From contig JACCVB010000152.1 in assembly GCA_013698385.1 (NCBI GenBank), forward strand, positions 1 through 20,710: a stretch of 20,710 nucleotides of DNA. Direction: 5' to 3'. The position numbers were made by a program, and so were the translations under genes. Every line of letters starts with the position of its first letter. Within the stretch, counting starts at the first letter, position 1. The notes beneath the pieces are model-generated. The model did no database searches, was not told the DNA's origin, and saw only the letters and a list, made by a program, of their open reading frames with translations. Origin of the DNA: Chloroflexota bacterium (lineage in GTDB: Bacteria > Chloroflexota > Limnocylindria > Limnocylindrales > CSP1-4). Below are positions 9,278-16,900 of this stretch, piece after piece.

Positions 9278-9799
9278 TCAGTACTGGACGACGCTGGTGA
9301 CCCGGCGTCCTTCCAGTCGGTCGCGGCCCTTGAGGAAGTCGAGCTCGACCAGGAACGCCAGGCCGACGACCTCGCCCTTCAGCCGCTCGACGAGCTCGAT
9401 CGTGCCCTTGACGGTGCCCCCGGTGGCGAGCAGGTCGTCGACGATCAGGACCTTCTGCCCGGGCCCGATGGCATCACGATGGATCTCGAGCGTGTTCGAG
9501 CCGTATTCCAGGGCGTACTCCACCGTGATCGTCTCGGCCGGCAGCTTGCCGAGCTTGCGCACGGGCACGAGCCCCGCGCCAAGTTGATAGGCCATCGGAG
9601 CGCTGAAGATGAAACCGCGCGACTCCATCCCGACGACCAGGTCGATCGCCTCACCGGCATACGGCGCCAGCATCAGATCGATGGACTCCTTGTAGGCGAC
9701 CGGATCCTTGAGCACCGTCGTGATGTCGTAAAAGAGGATCCCGGGCTTGGGGAAGTCGGGGATCTCGCGGATCCTCTCGCGCAGCGACTGGGCGGACAT
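9278..9799 (-). CDS. apt: Adenine phosphoribosyltransferase
   Basis: A 173-residue cytoplasmic enzyme that joins adenine and PRPP to give AMP. The sequence is collinear with the family: IREIPDFPKPGILFYDITT (10-28), GMESRGFIF (57-65), RKLGKLP (81-87) and the PRPP loop VLIVDDLLATGGT (117-129). Length is standard. The ATG at 9799 is where homology starts. It is the first gene of the cluster that runs on to mtnA (26 bp gap). The pairing is meaningful, because cleavage of methylthioadenosine yields adenine for Apt and methylthioribose phosphate for MtnA. The nucleosidase or phosphorylase that would make those products is not in the window. Confidence 0.96.
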   Translation of the reverse strand: MSAQSLRERIREIPDFPKPGILFYDITTVLKDPVAYKESIDLMLAPYAGEAIDLVVGMESRGFIFSAPMAYQLGAGLVPVRKLGKLPAETITVEYALEYGSNTLEIHRDAIGPGQKVLIVDDLLATGGTVKGTIELVERLKGEVVGLAFLVELDFLKGRDRLEGRRVTSVVQY

Positions 9800-9874
9800 C
9801 GGCTCGGGACCTCGTGCGGGTCGGGTAGGTGGCTGCGGGATGGTCGGTCGGGCCGAAGTCTACCGCAGAGGCAG
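9800..9874 (-). promoter_or_regulatory. Leader region of the apt-mtnA-ahcY-metK cluster, candidate promoter
   Basis: These 75 bases separate the end of the MFS gene from apt, both on the minus strand. On that strand TAGACT lies at 9862-9857, about 57 bases before the apt ATG, and fits a TAnnnT -10 element. No convincing -35 element lies 16-18 bases upstream. I see no terminator after the MFS gene, so read-through from it is an equal possibility. No SAM- or SAH-riboswitch fold is recognisable by eye. Confidence 0.22.
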
Positions 9875-11323
9875 CTACGCCTCGCTCCCGGCGCCGCGGG
9901 GGGTGCCGCTCGCGGCCAGCGTTCGCGCCGGATCACCGATCGATCCGGTGCGTAGTCGTCCGCTGACCACGAGGCCGACGAGCGCCACCCCGACGGCGAC
10001 CGCGAACCCGATGGCGAGACCCGGCGCCGGTCCCTGGCCGCTCCGCGCCGAGGCGGCCACGGCGGCCCCGGTGATCCCCGTCCCGAGCGCCGTGCCGAGA
10101 GAATCGGTGAGCGACAGCGCGGACGACGCCCGGCCCTGTTCCGCGCCGGCCGCGTCGCGCAGGACGATCAGGGCCAGCGGCGCGTAGGCCAGACCCATGC
10201 CCAGACCCTGAAGCGCCACGATGGGCAGGGCCAGCCACGGCGACAGGCCCGGCTGCAGCACGAGGAAGAACGTCGAGAGCCCGACGACCAGCACGGCGAT
10301 CCCGACCCGGACGAACCGCTCCGGCGGAACGCGGGACGCCAGACGAGCCTGGATCCACGAGCCCGCGGTCCAGGTCAGCGTGGCCGCGGTCAGGCTGATC
10401 CCGGCTTCCGTCGCACTGAGCCCGCGAAGGTCGACGAGGGCCAGGGCGATGTACGCCTCGACCGCAAAGAAGGCGAAGGTGATGATCCCCCGGACGAGGA
10501 CCGCGGTCGGCAGGCCCCGCGCGGCTCGCAGCGTGCCGGGCGGCGTGAGCCGACCGAGTGCCGCGATCGCCAGGACGGCCCCCACGCTGCCGAACCCGAC
10601 CAGGACCACCGGCTGTCCACTGGTCAGCCCGGCGAGGAAGAGTCCTGTGCCAAGGGCGACGAGGATCGCCAGGGGCAGTCGATCGCGCAGGCGGGCGGCA
10701 GTAGCCGAAACGACCGCCGCCGGCCCGACGCGGTGCACCTGCGGGTAGGCGATGCCCGACGAGATCGCGATCAGCGGCAGCAGGCCGAGGAACACGAAGC
10801 GCCAGCCGATCGCCTCGCCGATCGCGCCGGCGATCGCCGGGCCGAGCACCCCCGGCAGGACCCAGGCCGTGGAGAGCGTCGCGAACATCTGCGGTCGCAG
10901 GCGCTCGGGCAGGCTCCGTCCGATCGCGACGTAGGCGATTGGCGGCACCGTCCCGGCACCCAAGCCCTGGATGAACCGGGCGACGACCAGGACCTCCATC
11001 GATGGCGCGAGCCCGCCGAGGATGAGGCCCGTCGCGAACAACGCGATCCCGACCGCGAATGGCGCGCCCAGGCCGCGCCGGTCGATGATCCCGCCGACCA
11101 CGACGATGCCGATCAGGGAGCCCAGCATCGCTGCCGTGAAGACCCACCCATACAGCTGGAGACCACCGAGCTCGTCCGCGACGATCGGCATGATCGTGGA
11201 GACCCCGAGCGATTCGAAGGCGAGCAGGGTGATCGTGAGGACCAGCCCGATCGTCAGGTTGCGACGCGTCGGCGACCAGAGACCGCCACCGGGGTCGGGG
11301 CTCAGGCGGTCCGCAGGTCGCAT
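9875..11323 (-). CDS. Major facilitator superfamily transporter, DHA-type exporter
   Basis: A 482-residue integral membrane protein with about 12-14 hydrophobic segments. Motif A appears after the second helix (GSLIGIVVVGGIIDRRG, 68-84), and a motif C-like, antiporter-type helix (WVLPGVLGPAIAGAIGEAIGW, from 154) is typical of proton-coupled drug exporters of the DHA families. It probably exports hydrophobic compounds; the substrate is unknown. The frame stays open for another 1.2 kb upstream, but that part is antisense to the phospholipase gene and lacks membrane character. The ATG at 11323 (MRPADRLSPDPGG, then the first helix from residue 22) is therefore chosen, although no strong ribosome binding site precedes it. 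It lies upstream of and co-directional with apt. Confidence 0.85.
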   Translation of the reverse strand: MRPADRLSPDPGGGLWSPTRRNLTIGLVLTITLLAFESLGVSTIMPIVADELGGLQLYGWVFTAAMLGSLIGIVVVGGIIDRRGLGAPFAVGIALFATGLILGGLAPSMEVLVVARFIQGLGAGTVPPIAYVAIGRSLPERLRPQMFATLSTAWVLPGVLGPAIAGAIGEAIGWRFVFLGLLPLIAISSGIAYPQVHRVGPAAVVSATAARLRDRLPLAILVALGTGLFLAGLTSGQPVVLVGFGSVGAVLAIAALGRLTPPGTLRAARGLPTAVLVRGIITFAFFAVEAYIALALVDLRGLSATEAGISLTAATLTWTAGSWIQARLASRVPPERFVRVGIAVLVVGLSTFFLVLQPGLSPWLALPIVALQGLGMGLAYAPLALIVLRDAAGAEQGRASSALSLTDSLGTALGTGITGAAVAASARSGQGPAPGLAIGFAVAVGVALVGLVVSGRLRTGSIGDPARTLAASGTPRGAGSEA

Positions 11324-11352
11324 GGCGTGGATGGTTGCACATCGGGCGTGCA

Positions 11353-11383
11353 GGGCGGACGGGCGGGAATAGGGACGGGCGGG
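11353..11383 (+). other. Putative G-quadruplex between divergent genes
   Basis: Six runs of GGG on the plus strand start at 11353, 11361, 11365, 11372, 11377 and 11381, separated by loops of 5, 1, 4, 2 and 1 bases. The block contains two copies of GGACGGGCGGG (11357-11367 and 11373-11383). It lies 30 bp upstream of the MFS start, in the 168-bp gap shared with the divergent phospholipase gene. GC-rich genomes make such runs by chance, so a role is unproven. Confidence 0.4.
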
Positions 11384-11491
11384 CCAGTCCCTCGCTCCTA
11401 CCCTGCACGCGACAAAGGTCCGGGGACGCCGCCGCGCTGCGCGGTGTACTGTCGATCCACCCCGCGAACATCCGTCACCACCAAGGATCAC

Positions 11492-12553
11492 CTGATTCTG
11501 TCCCGCCTCCCTCGCCCGCTCATGGCCGGCCTCCTCGCCATCGCCCTCAGCGCGATGAGCGTCGGCTCGGCGCTCGCCTGGTCCAACGGACCGGACTCCG
11601 GCAACGGCTATGGCACGCACGACTGGATCGTGGACCAGGCGCTCAAGACCTTCTCCGGCAAGCTGCCCGCGTGATTCGAGCCCGCCACCGCCCGACTCGC
11701 CTCGGATGATCCGGACAGCCAGTTCTGGCGGACCAACGACCACGTCTATCGGGAGATCGGATATGGGCGTGGCGCCGTGCACCAGGTCGCCGAGTACTAC
11801 GCCAGGGCCATCGCCGACCTCAAGGCCGGCAACGGCCACCAGGCGAGCGTCGACATCGGCCGCCTGGCGCATTTCTATGGCGATATCCTCGTCCCGTTCC
11901 ACACGGCCTATGCTGGCGCGAGCGATGCCTCGGCCCACAGCGCCTATGAGCGCCTGGTCGACTCGAAGACCAAGAGCGCGAGTTCCATGCCGGAGTGGCA
12001 GACCGCCGACCGGTCTCCGGGCGACATCACCGATGTCCGGGCAACCGCGATCGCTGCCGCCGCCTACTCGCGCAAGTTCTTTCCCGAGCTGTACAGCGAG
12101 TTCACGAAGGACCAGAGCGTCCTGAACGCGCGCCTCCGCGAGATCACGGGGTATGTCCTGAAGCGGGCGTCCCGTGAACTCGGTGAGATCATCCACTCGA
12201 TCGACCGACGGATCGGCAATGCTCCGCTCGTGGTCAAGTTGGTCGCGACGGTCAAGTACCGCTACCCGGACGCGAGCCACACTTACCAGTCGGTCTACGT
12301 GACCGCGACGGACGCGTCCGGCAGGACGATCGAGGGGCTCCAGGTCAGCGTGACGTTCCCGTCCTCCGCCGATGTGCGAGCCTCCGCGGCGGAAGGCACC
12401 CAGACGTTCCGCGCCTTTTCGATGCCGGACGGGATTGCCAAGGCCCCCGCCTATATCGACCCCACGCTCCACGGCGTGAAGCTGACCGTGAAGATCACGG
12501 CGACGATGCGCGGATCCACGGTCACGACCACGACCTGGTACCAAGCGAAGTAG
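11492..12553 (+). pseudogene. Secreted zinc-dependent phospholipase C-like protein, interrupted by an in-frame TGA
   Basis: One frame encodes a signal peptide, a zinc phospholipase C/S1-P1 nuclease-type domain and a C-terminal beta-rich domain, but TGA at 11672-11674 interrupts it after about 60 codons. The signal peptide ends SALA|W, leaving Trp1 of the mature protein. His14 (GTHDW) follows at exactly the Bacillus cereus PLC spacing. Beyond the TGA, HFYGDILVPFH matches the H118/D122/H128 ligand spacing and HSAYE matches H142/E146. The residues from about 12229 on look like an Ig-like beta sandwich (VTATDASG, VSVTFPSSADV). The downstream 292 codons remain open and family-like, so the lesion is recent or is a sequencing error. 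The start is uncertain: CTG at 11492 has AAGGA four bases upstream and gives a basic n-region, ATG at 11522 has neither, and GTG at 11444 is possible. An annotator might call only 11777-12553. Confidence 0.8.
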
Positions 12554-12582
12554 GTCCTCGATCGCTCCGGCGCGACCGAAGG

Positions 12583-12957
12583 TCAGGGCGTCTCCAACCC
12601 CGCGATCCGAACGTCGACATCCTCGTCTGGCTGGCCGCTGAACCCAGCCACAAGCTCGACCTCGCTGCCGCCGGCCAGGACATCGACGGTCAACTCGCTG
12701 ACCTCTTCCGTTCCGCCCACGATGGCCTTCACCTCGACCGCCACGGACAGGGCGGCCGAGCCGCCGCGGTTAGAGACTCGGACCGGGATCAGCCAGCCAT
12801 CGTCCGACGCCGTCCCCCGGTCCATGTCGGCGACTGCACCCACCGACGCGGGTCGGCCGCCGTCGGCGACCGCCTCGACGACCAGGTAGCCGACCACGCC
12901 GATGATCGCGGCCAGGCTCACGACCAGGATCGCCCACTCCAGCGCATTGCGTTTCAT
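12583..12957 (-). CDS. TIGR02588-like single-pass membrane protein
   Basis: A 124-residue protein with one N-terminal membrane helix (about residues 8-30, after MKRNALEW) and a beta-rich remainder likely outside the cytoplasm (WLIPVRVSNRGG, SVAVEVKA, DEDVDVRIAG). Size, topology and the position directly behind a TIGR02587-type membrane protein match the uncharacterised family TIGR02588, which is usually found paired with it. The ATG at 12957 overlaps the upstream stop as ATGA, so the two are translationally coupled. A longer reading frame upstream is a shadow of its partner. No enzymatic motif is visible; a scaffold or accessory role to the eight-helix partner is inference. Confidence 0.75.
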   Translation of the reverse strand: MKRNALEWAILVVSLAAIIGVVGYLVVEAVADGGRPASVGAVADMDRGTASDDGWLIPVRVSNRGGSAALSVAVEVKAIVGGTEEVSELTVDVLAGGSEVELVAGFSGQPDEDVDVRIAGLETP

Positions 12958-13847
12958 GCCGCTGCCTCCGCTCCGGCGTCGGACCCATCCCCGACCAGGA
13001 TCCGCGCAGCCGCCGCGCCGAACGTCGCCACGACACCGAGCATGACGACGTGTCCCACGAGCGCCCGGAAGCCGAGACCCTCGACGAGGTCGAAGGACCA
13101 TAGCAGCACGTAGGAGACGAGGAGGGCGATGGCGTAGGCCGCGATGGTCTCCCCGACGGGACCATCCAGCGGGCCGTCACCGAACCAGGATCGCGAGCCC
13201 TTCGCGCGGGAGATCGTCAGCAATGTGGCGAAACCGACGACGAGACTGACCGCGATCGCAACGAGCACGAGTGGCGTGTCGGCCTCGGATCCCACCGATC
13301 GGACCTCATCGGTCGGGGCGATGTTGAGGGCGAAGTAGAGCGCTCCGCCAGCCGCCACGAACAGCTCGCCGACCGGCCCGGCGGCCTCCCGTCCCCCACC
13401 TTCCTCGTCGCTCAGGAGCGTGGAGGCCAGCGCCGTGCCGAATGACACGGCGATGGCAAGGAGCGCGATCCGGCCGACGACCGTGGCGATGCCAAGCTCC
13501 GGCTCGATCCGTCCGAGCACGTAGAGCACGATCGCCGCGATGAACATCGAGATGCCCAGGCCCTGGAGGGAATCGAGCAACAGTTCGAACCAGCTTCGGT
13601 CCCGACGGAAGCCGCTGACGGCGTTGAACCCGACGACGATCGCGAACGACGCAGCGAGCAGCACGAGAAGTTTCAACGGGTGCATCGTCTCGCCGTTACG
13701 CCACATCTCCTGGGTCCACAGCAGCGGCAATCCGACCAGCAGACCCCCGACGACCGCGCGCACGTGGTCACGCACCGTATCGCTGATCAAGGCGGCGGCT
13801 CCGCCGTCGCCACCCGAATCTCCCTTGGCTGCCTCGGGATTCGCCAC
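12954..13847 (-). CDS. TIGR02587/DUF2391-like integral membrane protein
   Basis: A 297-residue protein with about eight membrane helices (near 31-49, 59-78, 92-112, 121-141, 163-179, 192-213, 235-253 and 263-284) and an acidic, glycine-rich cytoplasmic-looking N-terminus. Conserved-looking loop residues include LLWTQEMWRNG (42-52) and FRRDRSWFELLLDSLQG (80-96), in keeping with the uncharacterised TIGR02587 (DUF2391) family. The start is taken as GTG at 13847 because GGAGG lies five bases upstream; an ATG at 13892 in the same frame has no such site. The TIGR02588-like gene follows with a 4-bp overlap. Function is unknown; the paired arrangement is the main clue. Confidence 0.78.
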   Translation of the reverse strand: MANPEAAKGDSGGDGGAAALISDTVRDHVRAVVGGLLVGLPLLWTQEMWRNGETMHPLKLLVLLAASFAIVVGFNAVSGFRRDRSWFELLLDSLQGLGISMFIAAIVLYVLGRIEPELGIATVVGRIALLAIAVSFGTALASTLLSDEEGGGREAAGPVGELFVAAGGALYFALNIAPTDEVRSVGSEADTPLVLVAIAVSLVVGFATLLTISRAKGSRSWFGDGPLDGPVGETIAAYAIALLVSYVLLWSFDLVEGLGFRALVGHVVMLGVVATFGAAAARILVGDGSDAGAEAAA

Positions 13848-13991
13848 GGACACCTCCGCCCGCAGTATCGCGGACGCGCTCGCCGGCCGCATGCCAGGAT
13901 GGCTGCCACTCGGCCGCGACGAGTGGAGGTCTCGCGGGGGTGGCCCGACACCCTCGACGGCTCGGAGCCGGGCAGGACCTGAGCGCCCGGG

Positions 13992-16900
13992 CTAGGGACG
14001 CAGGCCCTCACCCATGGACGCCTGCTCGACTGACAGCCGCGCCACGATCGCCTGGGTGAGGGTCCAGGCCCGTGTGGCGAGGGTCGGCGCGCGAACCCGG
14101 ACCTGGTTGCTGGCGAAGGTCACGTCCGACGGCTTGACGCCGGGCAGGCCGCCGCCACTCAGCAGGCGCATCGCGGTCGCCCGGCTGAGGGTGGCGCCGA
14201 ACCGGATGACCAGCCAGCCCTCCTCGCGCGAGATGGAACTCACCCCGGCGGCCTCCGCGGCCAGGCGCAACTCGGCCACCTCCACCAGGCGCACGACCGC
14301 CTGCGACATCGGCCCGAAGCGATCGGTGACGTCCTGGCGAAAGGCGGCGAGGTCGGCCGGCGTCCGGGCGCGGGCCAGTCGCCGATAGAGCTCCAGCTTT
14401 TGGGCCTCGTCCGGGACATAGCCGGTCGGCAAGTGGGCTTCGATCGGCAGGTCCACCACGGCCTGCGGGGCCGCGATGACCGCGACCCGCCCCTCCATCG
14501 ATGCCTTCTGGGTCTCCACGGCCTCGGCCAGCATGCGCGAGTAGAGGTCGAAGCCGACGGCCGCCATATGCCCGGATTGCTCGCCGCCCAGGATGTTGCC
14601 GGCACCGCGGATCTCGAGGTCGGACAGGGCGATCTGGAAGCCGGCGCCCAGCTCCGATGCATTGAAGATGGCCTGCAGCCGCTTGCGTGCCTCGTCCGAC
14701 AGCCGCTCGCGGCGGCGGTACAACAGGTACGCGTAGGCCCGCCGGCTGCTCCGCCCGACCCGGCCCCGGAGCTGATACAGCTGGGCGAGGCCGAGGGTGT
14801 CGGCGCGGTCGATGACGATCGTGTTCGCGTTCGGGATGTCGAGGCCGGATTCGATGATCGTGGTACAGACGAGGACGTCCGCGACGCCCGCGGCGAAGTC
14901 GATCATCACCCGTTCCAGGGTGCCCTCGCCCATCTGCCCGTGCCCGACGATGAACCGCGCGTCGGGCAACAGCCGGCGTATCTGCTCGGCCTGGGCCTCG
15001 ATCGTCTCGACCCGGTTATGGACGTAGAAGACCTGTCCGCCCCGGTCCAGTTCGCGCAAGATCGCGTCACGGACGAGCCCGGCGGACGCCTCCGCCACTC
15101 GGGTCTGGATCGGCAGGCGGTCCTCCGGTGGCGTCTCGATGACGGACAGGTCGCGGATGCCCGCCATGGCCAGATTCAGGGTCCGCGGGATCGGGGTCGC
15201 CGACAGGGTCAGCACGTCCACCTCGCGCCGGAGCTGCTTGAGCCGCTCCTTGGCGGCCACCCCGAAGCGCTGCTCCTCATCCACGACGACCAGGCCCAGG
15301 TCCTTGAATCGGACGTCCCTGCTCAAAAGCCGGTGGGTGCCGATGACGATGTCGACCGTTCCATCGGCGAGACCCGCGATGGTCGTTGCCTGGTCCTTCG
15401 TGGACACGAACCTGGACAGCAGCCGAACCTCCAGCGGGAAGGCGGCGAAGCGCTGGCCGAACGTCGTCAGATGCTGGGCCGCGAGCACGGTCGTCGGGAC
15501 GAGCACGGCGACCTGCCGGCCGTCCTGGGTGGCCTTGAACGCGGCCCGCAGTGCCACCTCGGTCTTGCCGTAACCAACGTCGCCGACGACGAGGCGGTCC
15601 ATCGGGCGCTGCTGCTCCATGTCCGCCTTGACCTCCGCGGCGGCGCGCAGCTGGTCGACGGTCTCCTCGTACGGGAAGGAGGCCTCCATCTCCGCCTGCC
15701 ACGGCGTGTCGGGGGCGAAGGCGTGGCCGTGCGCTCCGGCCCGGGCCGCGTACAGGCCGAGCAGCTCGTCGGCGAGGTCCGTGACCGCCTTCTGGACGCG
15801 CTGCTTGGCGCGCAACCATTCGGTACCACCGAGCTTGGACAGGGCCGGCCGTTCGCCACCGCTATAGCGGGTGACGCGGGCGATCTGCTCGACCGGCACG
15901 AACATCGCGTCACCGCCGGCGAAGGACAGCTCGACGTAGTCGCGTTCCTCGCCTGCGCCGCCTCGCCGAAGCATCCGTTCGTAACGCGCGACGCCGTGAT
16001 CGATGTGGACGACGAGGTCGCCGGGCGTCAGTCGCTCTAGCAGGTCGCGCGGCACGACCCGGCGCAGCGCCTTGGGCCGCCGGACGCGGACGCTCCCGAA
16101 CAGCTCGCGGTCCGTGACGAAGACCAGGCCATCCGGCCCCCCACCAAACCCCCCGTTGAGGCTGCGACCGACCAGCGCGATGGCGCCCGGCGGTGGCGGC
16201 TCGACGATCGACTCGACGACCGCGACGGCGTGGCCGGCCTGCTCCAGCAGGTCCGCCAGGCGCGGGGCCTGGTCCGAGGCGAGGACGACCCTCGCCCGGT
16301 CCTCCCGCCAGGCGGCGACGGCGTCTGCGAGGCGGGAGGCACGACCAAGCGGAAGGGTCGGTTCGCGCCAGCCGAAGAGATCGCCCGATCCGCGCGAGCC
16401 CGACGCCATCGCGACCGCGTCCGGTGCCTCCGACTCCCAGGTCAGCTCGAGCGTCCGGGCGGCGACGAGCCGGCGCTTCCACTCACGTGGCGGGAGGTAC
16501 GTTGCCGGCCAGTCGCTGGGCAGGTCGCCCGCAGCGATCAATTCCGCGCGCCGCTCGTCGGCTTGGCGCCAGAGGAACTCCGCCGCGCCGGCGATATCGC
16601 CTGGCTCGTCCAGGATGACCAGCGTCCCGGGCGGGACATGGTCCAGGCCGGTCGCGGGGGCCAGTTGGGCAGCCCAGACCTCGGCCGCATCGCCGACGGC
16701 CACGGCGCGGGTCGCGGGGATCCCGAGGGTCGCGGTCGGGTCCGGCTCCGCGGCAACTTCGAAGCGGGCGAGATCCATCGCCAGGCGTTCCCCGAGGCGT
16801 GTGGCCGACCGGCCGAGTCGCTCGCGGATGGCGGTCGCGCCGCCGGCCGGCAGCAGGAATTCCGAGGCCGGCAGCAGCACCGCGCGCTCGAGCTTGCCAG

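Noticed and set aside
7821..9587. A 588-codon open frame on the plus strand across mtnA and apt
   Set aside because: Entirely antisense to two strongly recognised genes, with no family motif.
11672..11674. Selenocysteine or genome-wide TGA recoding in the phospholipase gene
   Set aside because: TGA ends many clear genes in the window and TGG encodes tryptophan throughout; no selenocysteine insertion hairpin is evident and the family does not place a catalytic cysteine there.
11324..12544. N-terminal extension of the MFS frame by about 400 residues
   Set aside because: The extension is antisense to the phospholipase gene, has no membrane segments and crosses the intergenic region.
14400..16040. 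A 546-codon open frame on the plus strand inside mfd
   Set aside because: It is antisense to the helicase region of mfd, has no recognisable domain and low-complexity charged composition; such shadow frames are common in GC-rich DNA.
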